Shown here one piece after another: positions 1 through 9,430 of a stretch of 64,000 bases of DNA (position 1 is the stretch's first letter; each line of letters begins with the position of its first letter). The notes under the pieces were generated by a model. It was not told the DNA's origin. It saw only the letters and a program-made list of their open reading frames with translations, and did no database searches. A program made the position numbers and the translations under genes. The stretch is from assembly GCA_009785525.1 (NCBI GenBank), contig WQWC01000003.1, forward strand, positions 1 through 64,000. Direction: 5' to 3'. The DNA comes from Oscillospiraceae bacterium (lineage in GTDB: Bacteria > Bacillota > Clostridia > Oscillospirales > Oscillospiraceae).

Positions 1-427
1 AGCGTCAATTCTATTTTCACACAAATCACCTGCCTATCTGCCCTCTATTATACCACTTTTTCAAATTAGGGAAAAGGGACGATTTTTGCGTAAAAAACCG
101 ATTTTGAGACATACGGCACTTGCCCTCAAAACGCGCTATTCTGTGTTCACAACTGAATACAGAACAAGCCACTACACCAAGTGAGTTCTTTGGGAACAGA
201 CCCCGGCGGGGACTGCAAGGGATAGCTGGTTGAAAACGTGTCGTTGAAAAAAATCCCCGAAACAAACAGGGGGTCGCCAAGCAAGGTCGCATCACAGGAA
301 ATGGCTTGAAAAACAAACACCAGAAAGCAGAGGTGAAAAATATTTTTTGATGATACCCTTTCAAAAGCCTTTTCCCACGGCTATATAGTAGGAGGCAAAA
401 ATTTTGAGAACCAGAAAGGAAGATTGT

Positions 428-1540
428 ATGACACAAAGCACCAAATCACTCGCCGTCATAGACGGCAAAAGTCTCTTAGCCCTAGAGGTCGATCCGCCAA
501 AGTTTATCATCTCAGGGTTGATGCCGGTGGGGCTGCACATCCTATCCGGCAGTGCCAAGATCGGCAAGTCGTGGCTCTCGCTCTGGCTATGCCAACAGGT
601 ATCAAACGGATTGCCTGTGTGGGAGTTCGAGACGCTCAAGTGTGGCACACTCTATCTCGCATTGGAGGACACGGTTGACCGCCTGCACTTCCGGCTCTCC
701 CACATCACAGACAGCGGATCGGAGCAGAGCTTCTTCGCAACGGAGTCGGAGAATTTGGGCGGCTCGCTCATTCCGCAACTTGAAAAATTCATGCAAGACC
801 ATCCAGAGACAGGGCTGATTGTAATTGACACCTTGCAGCGGGTGCGTGGGAGCGAATCAGACAAGAGTATGTATGCCAATGACTATAATGAAATTGGCAG
901 AATCAAGACCTTTGCAGATCAACACAAAATTGCCGTCCTACTTGTCCACCATGTCCGCAAAGCACCGGACAGCGATCCATTCAATATGGTATCGGGTTCG
1001 ATGGGCATCATCGGAGCGGTGGATAGTATGTATGTGTTGGAAAAAGAACGCCGTGCGGAAAACAAGGCGACCCTGCACATCACAGGGCGAGACATTGAGG
1101 ACAAGCAGGTGCTCTTGGAGTTTGACCGAGAGCGCACGGTTTGGAACTTTGTCTCCTATCTTTCCGGCGAGAGCCAAGAGGACGCGGTGCTGAACGCAGT
1201 TGTCGCATATTTGTCGGAACACAAAACCTTTGATGGCACGGCAAGCGAACTGTTGGAGTGCTTGAGCGCAAAGGGGCTTACTCTGAATAACACCCCCAAC
1301 ACCCTCACGCGAAGATTGAAAGAACACACTTTGACTTTGGAGAAGCGGCACAACATTCTGCTCAGTTTCACCCGCAAGAAAGATGCTCGGCTCATCTCTC
1401 TCGTGCTGGAGGGTGACGGTGACGATGGAAATACGCAGGGGGATTCTCTCGAAATATCGTCACCCACTCCGAGCGATGACGATGTTTCCACCGATGGGAC
1501 GCATACAGAAGTATCGTCACCGTCACCCGATGCGGCTTAG
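428..1540 (+). CDS. RepA-like AAA family ATPase/helicase (AAA_25-like), mobile element
   Basis: Walker A-like GSAKIGKSW, downstream LIVIDTLQRVRG and VLLVHHVRKA typical of RepA/DnaB-like AAA_25 ATPases; start taken at ATG 428 (ORF opens at TTG 404), preceded by aggaag RBS. Confidence 0.8.
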   Translation: MTQSTKSLAVIDGKSLLALEVDPPKFIISGLMPVGLHILSGSAKIGKSWLSLWLCQQVSNGLPVWEFETLKCGTLYLALEDTVDRLHFRLSHITDSGSEQSFFATESENLGGSLIPQLEKFMQDHPETGLIVIDTLQRVRGSESDKSMYANDYNEIGRIKTFADQHKIAVLLVHHVRKAPDSDPFNMVSGSMGIIGAVDSMYVLEKERRAENKATLHITGRDIEDKQVLLEFDRERTVWNFVSYLSGESQEDAVLNAVVAYLSEHKTFDGTASELLECLSAKGLTLNNTPNTLTRRLKEHTLTLEKRHNILLSFTRKKDARLISLVLEGDGDDGNTQGDSLEISSPTPSDDDVSTDGTHTEVSSPSPDAA

Positions 1541-1552
1541 AGGGGGTAGTGG

Positions 1553-2740
1553 ATGGCAAAAGTTGATCGCTCCGTTGTCCGTAACGCCGCCTACCGCAAG
1601 GGTGAGTTTAGTATTCGAGAACGCCACAATGAGCGTCAGAATGAGAGCTATTTTAACGGCGACATTATGCTTGACCGCGCCCATCTCAATGTCCACTTCA
1701 AAAAATGTGACACCACCTATGAGCAAGAATTTAATCGCATGGTGGAAGATGGGACAATCAGCTTGCGAGGACTAAAGCCGGATGCAAAGGTCTTTGACGA
1801 GTTGGTATTTGATGTGAATACCGCCTACTTTGATCGCAATGGTGGCTACGAATACGCCAAGTCCTTTTTTGAAGAAGCCTACCGCCTAGCGGTGGAAGAA
1901 GTCGGCGGGGAGGAATATATTCTCTCCGCCGTCATGCACGCCGATGAGCGAAACAAGGCTGAATCGGAACGGTTGGGGCGAGATGTGTTTCACTACCATC
2001 TTCATGTGGTCTATGTGCCTGTGGTGGATAAAGAGGTCAAGTGGACAAAACGGTGTAAAGACCCTGCCTTGGTCGGCACAGTCAAAGAGGTTATCAAACA
2101 AGTCAGTCACTCCAAGAAGTGGCCTCGCTTCAAGGGTGAAAATGGCAAGTGGATTAACAGCTACTCCCTGCTACAAGATCGGTTCTATGAGCACATGAGG
2201 GCGGCGGGATACACCGATTTCGAGCGTGGAGAGCGTGGCAGTACCGCCGAGCATTTGAGTGTCTTGGAGTTTAAGACGAAAAAGGAAGCGGAGCGTGTTG
2301 CCATCCTCGGTCAGCAAGTTGAGAAAAAACAGCACCAGCTTGACCACTTGGAGAAGAAAACGGCTGTGGTAAAACAGGAAGTCCTCACCTTTTCCGACAT
2401 TGATCGCATGGGTGAAAAGCGCACCATGCTCGGCGATGTTGCGGTGTCGCAGTCCGACTGGAAAGTTGTGTCCAGCCTTGCCAAAAAGGGCGTGAAAGCC
2501 AACCGCATCATTGCGGAGCTGAAAGAGAAGATTGCCAGTCTGCTCCGCAAGATTACAGGGCTGGAAAAGCGCTTAGAGCAGTATCAGGGGAAAAGCCTTA
2601 CCGATACCATGCGATATTATCAGGCTTTGCAACGCGCGCCCCGCCGGATCAAAGAGGTCATCGCCGATGTTATGCGGAAGCCGCCCGAAAAACAGGAGAA
2701 GATGCCCACGAGACAACGGAATCAGGAGTTAGAGAGGTGA
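1553..2740 (+). CDS. MobV/Pre-type plasmid mobilization relaxase
   Basis: N-terminal Mob_Pre-like sequence, HYHLHVVYVPV metal-binding histidine motif, C-terminal coiled-coil; located between RepA-like and Toprim genes. Confidence 0.8.
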   Translation: MAKVDRSVVRNAAYRKGEFSIRERHNERQNESYFNGDIMLDRAHLNVHFKKCDTTYEQEFNRMVEDGTISLRGLKPDAKVFDELVFDVNTAYFDRNGGYEYAKSFFEEAYRLAVEEVGGEEYILSAVMHADERNKAESERLGRDVFHYHLHVVYVPVVDKEVKWTKRCKDPALVGTVKEVIKQVSHSKKWPRFKGENGKWINSYSLLQDRFYEHMRAAGYTDFERGERGSTAEHLSVLEFKTKKEAERVAILGQQVEKKQHQLDHLEKKTAVVKQEVLTFSDIDRMGEKRTMLGDVAVSQSDWKVVSSLAKKGVKANRIIAELKEKIASLLRKITGLEKRLEQYQGKSLTDTMRYYQALQRAPRRIKEVIADVMRKPPEKQEKMPTRQRNQELER

Positions 2741-2744
2741 AAGT

Positions 2745-3641
2745 TTGCTTGATAACAATATTGTAGAGAGGGCGAGAAACGCTGATGTTCTTGCCTTTTT
2801 TCATTCTCATTGTGGCTATACGTTTGCCTTACGGCACGGAACGTACCGTAGCCATCAGCATCCGAGTCTTGCCGTGAAAGCTGACCGCCTTTCGTGGTAC
2901 TGGCACAGCAAGGGCATCGGCGGTTATGGGGTATTAGATTATCTGATGAAAATTGAAAATGTGCCCTTTCGTGCGGCGGTGGAGGTGGTTTTGGGCACAA
3001 CACCGACCACACCCCCGCCGTTACGCCCGACCCCGCCCAAAAGGCTTGTGTTGCCGCCCAAAGCCGGACTCCCCCTGCGTCTATATGACTACCTTTGCTG
3101 TAAGCGTGGCATTGACAGTCAAGTCGTAAACCCGCTGATTCAGCAAGGAAAGCTATACGAAGACAAGCGGCGCAATGTGATTTTTGTGGGCTTCGATGAA
3201 CATGGTACACCTCGCTTTGCCAGTGTCCGAGGGACAGGTGCTACCAAGTTCCACATGGACTGCGCGGGGAGCGATAAGCGGTACGGTTTCGATATGACCT
3301 TTTCTGAATCCGCTCCGCTCTATGTGTTTGAAAGCCCCATCGATGCCATGAGCCACGCAAGCATGACGGAGGACTGGAAATCCCAAAGCCGACTGTCTCT
3401 GGCAGGGACTTCAGATGTGGCACTTGCCAAATATCTTGAAATTCATCCGCACGTCAAAAAATTGATACTCTGCCTAGACAATGACCCCGCTGGGCGTAAT
3501 GCTGCCGATCAGTTGGCACAGCAATACGCAAGGCGGGGGTTTTCTGTGGAAGTCCACTCGCCCAAGGGCAAGGACTTCAACGATGATTTGATCTCTCAAA
3601 ATATTGCAAAGGTGCATTCTGCGCCGGAAAGGACTCTATGA
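2745..3641 (+). CDS. DUF3991/Toprim domain-containing (primase-like) protein
   Basis: N-terminal zinc-finger-like/DUF3991-type segment and Toprim-like YVFESPIDAMS ... LILCLDNDPAGRNAA; TTG start. Confidence 0.75.
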   Translation: MLDNNIVERARNADVLAFFHSHCGYTFALRHGTYRSHQHPSLAVKADRLSWYWHSKGIGGYGVLDYLMKIENVPFRAAVEVVLGTTPTTPPPLRPTPPKRLVLPPKAGLPLRLYDYLCCKRGIDSQVVNPLIQQGKLYEDKRRNVIFVGFDEHGTPRFASVRGTGATKFHMDCAGSDKRYGFDMTFSESAPLYVFESPIDAMSHASMTEDWKSQSRLSLAGTSDVALAKYLEIHPHVKKLILCLDNDPAGRNAADQLAQQYARRGFSVEVHSPKGKDFNDDLISQNIAKVHSAPERTL

Positions 3642-3910
3642 TAAAAAGAAAAACCATTCTACCAGAAAACAATCTCTCTGCAATTATCTCACCCAACCAT
3701 GTGCGTACCGTATACAACACCCGAAAGGTGCTTGTCACGGTCAATAGCATTTTTGATAAAGCCGTTCCCTACAACGATGTGCTTCTCAACATCATTTTGC
3801 GTCAGCGCAAATCGGGGAGCGGCCTTGAATTTCAAGGGGAATCGAGGTATAATACAGCACAACAAAATGTTGCTGGTGCGTCTTTGTGCGATCTTAGGAG
3901 GACATCATGA
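3638..3910 (+). CDS. small hypothetical protein of mobile element
   Basis: 90-aa ORF overlapping the Toprim stop and the recombinase start region (tight packing). Confidence 0.5.
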   Translation: MIKRKTILPENNLSAIISPNHVRTVYNTRKVLVTVNSIFDKAVPYNDVLLNIILRQRKSGSGLEFQGESRYNTAQQNVAGASLCDLRRTS

Positions 3911-5574
3911 GGTCACAACAAAACGTACACCATGTCGGGCTATATTGCCGCCTGTCACGAGATGACGGCAACGATGGGCCGAGCATGAGCATCGAGAACC
4001 AAAAACAGTTGCTACTGGACTATGTAGCGGAAAGGGGATGGAAGGTTTACGATGTCTATGTTGACGATGGTCTGACAGGTACAAATTTTGAAAGACCAGA
4101 TTTCAAGCGTATGAAACAAGACATCGAAGATGGCAAGATCGATTGTGTCATCACAAAGGATTTAAGCCGACTTGGGAGAAATTTCGTTCAGACCGGGTAT
4201 TATACGGATGAATATTTTGTCGAGCGGGGTGTGCGGTATATTGCAATCAATGATGGCATTGACACCGCAAACGATGACAACGACATGGCTGGCTTCTATC
4301 ATGTGATGAACGAGTTTTATCCGAAACAGGTATCGAAGAAAGTGAAGCAAGTCAAGAGAGCGACTGCGAAACAAGGGAAATTCATCGGAACCTACGCTCC
4401 GTATGGGTACAGGAAATCACCGGAGGATAAGCATAAACTGATCATCGATGAAGAAGCTGCCCCAATCGTTCGCCGTATCTTCGAGGAGTTCGCCGCTGGT
4501 GAAAACGCGCGATGTATCGCAGACCGCCTAACCAGAGAGCGAATTGATTCGCCGAGATTTCACTATTACAAAGTATCTGGAAAGCTACCGCCGCCAAATA
4601 TAAAAAATGCGTGGCTGTCTACAACTTTGTATCAGATACTGCGGAGTGAAGCCTATATCGGAAACATGGCGCAGGGAAAGCGGGTGAACGTATCGTTCAA
4701 GACAAAGCAACGGCGAGTGATACCCAAGGAAGATTGGATTGTCGTTCCCGATACACACGATCCTCTGATTGAGCAGGATGTTTGGGAGGCGGTTCAAAAA
4801 CGCTCGAACGCCGGAAGTTTATCCACCAAACGCCTTAGTCGAACAGGGAAGCCCAGTTTGTTTTCTAGTATTCTGAAATGTGCTCGTTGTGGTGCAAACC
4901 TCGCTTATTCGGAGCACCAGATGAAAAACGGTGGAACAACGGGACGCTATCGCTGTCAAAGCTATCAGTCAAAAGGGAAAACGGTTTGCACCGCCCATAC
5001 CATCCATGACGCTATGCTCGCTCAAGTTGTTCTAAACGACATCAAGCGTTACGCCTGTCTGACGGAAGATGAGCGCATTCACAACGCAAGCGTTCTGATG
5101 GATATAAAGGGCGGCGAGGAGCAAGAATCTAGCAAAAAACTCCAGCGCAGATTGCAGGAAATTGATCATCGGCTCGGTGTAATCGCTACAACATTCAAGA
5201 AGCTGTATGAAGATCGTGTCTCCGGTATGATCTCGGATGAAATGTTCAGCGATATGATGAGTGGCTATACTTCTGAAAAAGCCGCTCTGCAAGAGGAACG
5301 CGAGAAAGTCTCCGGTGAACTGGAAGCATATAGAGACATTGAGCAGGACATCTCCACATGGCTTGAGCTGGTAGCCCAGCACGAAGAAATTTCTTCGCTG
5401 GATCGTAGCACCGTCTTAGAACTGATCGAATCCGTAGAAGTACAAGAGACATTTGACGCAGACAAGAAGCGCCACTTGGAAATCTGGATTAACTACCGAT
5501 TTATCGGCAGAATCCCACAAAAAACCGAAAGGAACGCCCTGCACGGCGTTCCTCTCGGTCTGATTGCTAGTTAG
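3907..5574 (+). CDS. large serine recombinase (resolvase + recombinase + zinc-ribbon domains)
   Basis: N-terminal YCRLSRDDG, catalytic region ITKDLSRLGRN, recombinase domain, CARCGANLAYSEH zinc ribbon, C-terminal coiled coil. Confidence 0.92.
   Translation: MRSQQNVHHVGLYCRLSRDDGNDGPSMSIENQKQLLLDYVAERGWKVYDVYVDDGLTGTNFERPDFKRMKQDIEDGKIDCVITKDLSRLGRNFVQTGYYTDEYFVERGVRYIAINDGIDTANDDNDMAGFYHVMNEFYPKQVSKKVKQVKRATAKQGKFIGTYAPYGYRKSPEDKHKLIIDEEAAPIVRRIFEEFAAGENARCIADRLTRERIDSPRFHYYKVSGKLPPPNIKNAWLSTTLYQILRSEAYIGNMAQGKRVNVSFKTKQRRVIPKEDWIVVPDTHDPLIEQDVWEAVQKRSNAGSLSTKRLSRTGKPSLFSSILKCARCGANLAYSEHQMKNGGTTGRYRCQSYQSKGKTVCTAHTIHDAMLAQVVLNDIKRYACLTEDERIHNASVLMDIKGGEEQESSKKLQRRLQEIDHRLGVIATTFKKLYEDRVSGMISDEMFSDMMSGYTSEKAALQEEREKVSGELEAYRDIEQDISTWLELVAQHEEISSLDRSTVLELIESVEVQETFDADKKRHLEIWINYRFIGRIPQKTERNALHGVPLGLIAS
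5519..5558 (-). terminator. Rho-independent terminator for minus-strand transcription (downstream of tRNA-fMet), embedded in recombinase 3' coding end
   Basis: On minus strand ccgagaggaacgcc-gtgcag-ggcgttcctttcgg followed by TTTTTT; 14-bp stem with one mismatch/wobble. Confidence 0.75.
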
Positions 5575-5605
5575 GCAATCACATTTTCAGATCGGTTTTG
5601 CAATT

Positions 5606-5682
<77 letters not shown>

Positions 5683-5722
5683 ATGATTCGTCAATCATTA
5701 TACTGAACAATTGACGAACCTC

Positions 5723-5751
5723 ATTTTAACACAGCTTGTGGCGGCAGTCAA
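5723..5751 (-). promoter_or_regulatory. sigma70-type promoter upstream of tRNA-fMet
   Basis: Minus strand TTGACT-N17-TAAAAT. Confidence 0.6.
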
Positions 5752-5781
5752 GAGTTTTCTTTCTACAAAAAGAAAAGCAAG

Positions 5782-5809
5782 TTGACAATGGGCGGGTAAA
5801 TAATATACA
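5782..5809 (+). promoter_or_regulatory. sigma70-type promoter of alaS
   Basis: TTGACA-N16-TATACA shortly upstream of alaS ATG 5842. Confidence 0.6.
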
Positions 5810-5841
5810 ATTACCTAATCAACACATTGCGGAGGCTGTAA

Positions 5842-8424
5842 ATGAAAAAGTATGGATTAAACGAATTACGAGAAATGTTCCTGTCATTCTTTGAGGAGAA
5901 AGGCCACCTTCGGTTGCCGAGCTTTCCGCTTATTCCGCAGAATGACCCGTCGTTGCTGCTGATAAACTCCGGCATGGCGCCGATGAAACGTTGGTTCACC
6001 AATGAGGAAACGCCGCCGAAAGTCCGCGTATGTACATGCCAAAGATGCATACGCACAGACGACATTGAAAACGTTGACAGAACGGCAAGGCATATAAGCT
6101 ATTTTGAAATGCTGGGCAACTTCTCGTTCGGCGATTATTTTAAACGCAAGGCAATCGCCTGGTGCTGGGAATTTCTCACCGAGAGGCTGGAGATGGATCC
6201 GAATCTGCTCTATCCGTCCGTATATATTGAGGACGACGAGGCGTTTGATATCTGGTCAAATGAGATCGGTATGCCGCCGGACAGGATCACGCGGCTCGGC
6301 AAAGCCGACAACTTTTGGGATCACGGACAGGGGCCGTGCGGGCCATGCTCTGAGGTATATTACGACCGGGGCGAGGAAAAAAGCTGCGGCTCACCGGAAT
6401 GCGGCCCCGGGTGCGACTGCGACAGATATGTTGAAATCTGGAACAACGTGTTCACCCAATACAACAACGACGGCAATAACCACTACACAGAGCTGTCCCA
6501 AAAGAATATAGATACTGGCATGGGCCTGGAGCGGCTGGCCATGGTTTACCAAGGCGTGGAAAATTTGTTTGAAGTCGATACGATTATGAGCATAGTCCAT
6601 GAAGTGTCGCGGATCAGCGGAGTTGCGTACGGCAAGGCTGTCAAATCCGATGTATCAATCCGCGTGATTACCGACCACATCAGGGCGGTTGTTATGATGA
6701 TATCTGATGGGGTGCGCCCGTCTAATGAGGGGCGTGGATACGTCCTGCGCAGACTTTTACGCCGTGCCGCCCGTCACGGAAAACTGCTGGGGATTGAGGG
6801 ATTGTTCCTGCACGAACTCTGCGAGATGGTTATTGCCGAGAACGCCGGCGCGTATCCGGAGCTTTTGGAGAACAGGGATTATATAGCCCGCACAATCCGC
6901 GCGGAAGAAGAGAGTTTCGGCAAGACAATAGACTCCGGCTCCGCGATGCTGATGGGCTTGGTCGAGGAGTACAAGGCGCGCAGTGAGACAACGCTATCCG
7001 GCAAAGACGCGTTCCGGCTGTATGACACGTACGGATTCCCGCTGGATATGACGGTTGAAATCCTGTCTGAGCAGGGGCTTGGCGTTGACGCGGAATCATT
7101 TAACGGACTTATGCAGGCCCAGCGAACCAGGGCGCGAAAAGCGCGCGTGGAACAGAGCGGCAGCGCCTGGGGTGGTGACGAAATCGGCGGAGAGGCGACC
7201 GAGTTTACTGGATTCGGCAAGCTGACCGGCACGGCGCAAGTCACGGCAATTGCCGATGGCGTGATTCTGCTAGATAAAACGCCGTTCTACGCCGAACAGG
7301 GCGGACAGTCGGCAGATTTTGGGACAATTACAAATGGAAACGCAGAATTCGCGGTGGATAACGTTGAGCTCCGCGCCGGCGGAAAGTATCTGCACCATGG
7401 CAAGATAATCCGTGGGTCGTTTGCCGTTGGAGATAGCGTGACGGCGGCGGTCGATCAAGTGCGCAGAGCGGCGATTTCACGTGCGCATTCTGCGACGCAC
7501 TTGCTGCACGCGGCGCTGAGGGCAGCTCTCGGGGGGCATGTTGAGCAAGCGGGGTCACTTGTCGAGCCGGATAGGCTGCGTTTCGACTTCACGCATTTTT
7601 CTGCCTTGACAGGGGCTGAACTTGAGGAGATTGAGCATCGTGTAAACAGCGCGATTCTGGATGGAAACCCGATAACTTCCGCAGAAATGCCGATTGATGA
7701 AGCGAAAAAGCAGGGGGCAATGGCACTTTTCGGCGAGAAATACGGCGACACCGTCCGTGTTGTCAAAATAGATGATGTATCAGCGGAACTCTGCGGCGGC
7801 ACGCATCTGGACAATACGGCAAAAGTCGGCGCGTTTGCGATAACCGCTGAATTCTCGGTAGCTTCCGGTGTGCGCCGAATCGAAGCGACAACCGGGCGTG
7901 AGACGCTGAATGACCTTCACAGCGCGAGGGCGCAGCTGACGCAGCTTTCCGGTATGCTGAAAGCCGGATCCGCGGATGAACTCCCGGTGAAAGTTGAACA
8001 AAATATAGCGGAACTGCGTGAGCTACGCAATAAGCTGAACGCATTGGCGGCGAAAGAATCCGTCGGCGAGGCGGAGCGGCTGCTGCAAATCGCGAAAGAT
8101 ATTGGCGGGTTGAAAGTCATTACGGCAATTACCGATAATCCGGATAATCTGCGGCAGATGGCAGACTCGCTACGGGATAAAGAACCTAATGTTGTCGCCG
8201 TATTGGCCGCCGTCCGTGACGGTAAGATTACAATCACCGCGGCTTGCGGCAAACCGGCGATTGATAAAGGCGTCAAAGCCGGGGATATTATCCGCGAGGT
8301 AACAAAGGTATGCGGCGGCTCCGGCGGCGGAAAACCCGACTTCGCAATGGGCGGCGGAAAAGACCCCGACAAGTTGAAATCCGCGTTGGACGCTGTGGGA
8401 GATTTGGTTAAGGAGAAACTGTAG
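5842..8424 (+). CDS. alaS: alanine--tRNA ligase
   Basis: 860 aa; FLSFFEEKGH, NSGMAPMKRWF, editing domain HSATHLLHAALR, C-terminal GGSGGGKPDFAMGGG. Confidence 0.97.
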   Translation: MKKYGLNELREMFLSFFEEKGHLRLPSFPLIPQNDPSLLLINSGMAPMKRWFTNEETPPKVRVCTCQRCIRTDDIENVDRTARHISYFEMLGNFSFGDYFKRKAIAWCWEFLTERLEMDPNLLYPSVYIEDDEAFDIWSNEIGMPPDRITRLGKADNFWDHGQGPCGPCSEVYYDRGEEKSCGSPECGPGCDCDRYVEIWNNVFTQYNNDGNNHYTELSQKNIDTGMGLERLAMVYQGVENLFEVDTIMSIVHEVSRISGVAYGKAVKSDVSIRVITDHIRAVVMMISDGVRPSNEGRGYVLRRLLRRAARHGKLLGIEGLFLHELCEMVIAENAGAYPELLENRDYIARTIRAEEESFGKTIDSGSAMLMGLVEEYKARSETTLSGKDAFRLYDTYGFPLDMTVEILSEQGLGVDAESFNGLMQAQRTRARKARVEQSGSAWGGDEIGGEATEFTGFGKLTGTAQVTAIADGVILLDKTPFYAEQGGQSADFGTITNGNAEFAVDNVELRAGGKYLHHGKIIRGSFAVGDSVTAAVDQVRRAAISRAHSATHLLHAALRAALGGHVEQAGSLVEPDRLRFDFTHFSALTGAELEEIEHRVNSAILDGNPITSAEMPIDEAKKQGAMALFGEKYGDTVRVVKIDDVSAELCGGTHLDNTAKVGAFAITAEFSVASGVRRIEATTGRETLNDLHSARAQLTQLSGMLKAGSADELPVKVEQNIAELRELRNKLNALAAKESVGEAERLLQIAKDIGGLKVITAITDNPDNLRQMADSLRDKEPNVVAVLAAVRDGKITITAACGKPAIDKGVKAGDIIREVTKVCGGSGGGKPDFAMGGGKDPDKLKSALDAVGDLVKEKL

Positions 8425-8464
8425 GGGCGTCATCCTGACGCCCGCAAAATGCTAGGAGACGCCA

Positions 8465-8818
8465 ATGGAAAATTGTATTTTCTGTAAAATCATCAACGGG
8501 GAAATCCCCTCCGATAAAGTCTATGAGGATGAACATGTATACGCGTTCCGCGATATTGAACCACAGGCGCCGGTGCATATACTGATAGTGCCGAAGGATC
8601 ATGTTGCGTCGGTAGCGGATATATCGGCAGAGAACTCACACCTGGCGGCAAAATGCCTGGAGGCCGTGGGGAAGATTGCACGGATTGAAAACCTCTCTGG
8701 AGGGTATCGCGTTATCACAAACACTGGGCGCGATGCGGGGCAGACTGTGTTTCATCTGCACTTTCATCTGCTGGGCGGCGCGGAACTCCCCGCTATGATA
8801 GTCAGGGGTGCGGGGTAG
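8465..8818 (+). CDS. HIT family protein (HinT-like)
   Basis: CIFCKIINGEIPSDKVYED and HLHFHLLGG histidine triad. Confidence 0.93.
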   Translation: MENCIFCKIINGEIPSDKVYEDEHVYAFRDIEPQAPVHILIVPKDHVASVADISAENSHLAAKCLEAVGKIARIENLSGGYRVITNTGRDAGQTVFHLHFHLLGGAELPAMIVRGAG

Positions 8819-9304
8819 ATGTTCACGGCGGCCGTGATAACGGTAAGCGACAAAGGCTCAGTCGGTGAGCGTATCGACACAGCCGGTCCGTTGATCTGTG
8901 AAATGCTGGAGAAAGCGGGATTCCAAATAACGCACACATCAATAATCCCAGACGAGCGGGAGGTTATTGAGTGTGAACTGATCAAATGCACCGATGAGCT
9001 GGATATTGCACTGGTGATGACAACCGGCGGCACCGGATTCTCCCCGCGAGACGTCACACCGGAGGCAACGATTGCCGTATGTGATAAATTAGCCCCCGGA
9101 ATCCCGGAGGCAATGCGGCTTGAGAGCTTGAAAATCACCCCGCGTGCCGCACTGTCAAGAAGTCAGGCGGGAATACGGGGGAAAACGTTGATTGTCAACT
9201 TGCCCGGCAGCCCAAAGGCCGTGCGCGAGAATCTGGAAGCCGTGCTGGACTCGCTGGAACATGGGTTAGAAATGTTGCGCGGCGAAACGGAACACCCCTT
9301 GTAG
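8819..9304 (+). CDS. MogA/MoaB family molybdenum cofactor biosynthesis protein
   Basis: AAVITVSDKGSVGERIDTAG, TTGGTGFSPRDVTPEAT, NLPGSPKAVREN. Confidence 0.9.
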   Translation: MFTAAVITVSDKGSVGERIDTAGPLICEMLEKAGFQITHTSIIPDEREVIECELIKCTDELDIALVMTTGGTGFSPRDVTPEATIAVCDKLAPGIPEAMRLESLKITPRAALSRSQAGIRGKTLIVNLPGSPKAVRENLEAVLDSLEHGLEMLRGETEHPL

Positions 9305-9413
9305 GGGCGCGCATCGCGCGTCCGTGGATATTGCAAAAAATGTGGGGAAGCGGACGAAAGTCGGGAGAACGGACGAAAACGTGGGGGAACGGATGGCCAA
9401 TGGTCGCCCCTAC
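9301..9413. repeat. palindromic repeat family A (GTAGGGGCG...CGCCCCTAC)
   Basis: Terminal inverted gtaggggcg/cgcccctac; inner gcgcatcgcgc on left arm and ggccaatggtc on right arm. Confidence 0.75.
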
Positions 9414-9430
9414 ATAGGAGGAAGCATCGT

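Larger units (their letters stand above)
1..5574 (+). mobile_element. right-hand portion of an integrated mobilizable element (left boundary probably outside or undetermined)
   Basis: Consecutive replication-ATPase, relaxase, Toprim and serine recombinase genes, ending next to a tRNA gene. Confidence 0.7.

Noticed and set aside
141-168. Imperfect inverted repeat ttctgtgttcacaactgaatacagaa as possible oriT/att
   Set aside because: Short and imperfect, no match to known MobV oriT patterns or to the right end; cannot be supported.
2722-3210. 162-aa minus ORF opposite the Toprim gene
   Set aside because: Shadow ORF of a clear plus-strand protein with conserved motifs.
6830-7244. Minus-strand ORFs inside alaS
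   Set aside because: Antisense to intact alaS; no independent support.
9325-9395. Short direct repeats cggacgaaa...gggagaa/cggacgaaaacgtgggggaa as a possible CRISPR
   Set aside because: Only two imperfect units inside a family A repeat, no spacer structure or cas genes; no CRISPR array anywhere in the window.
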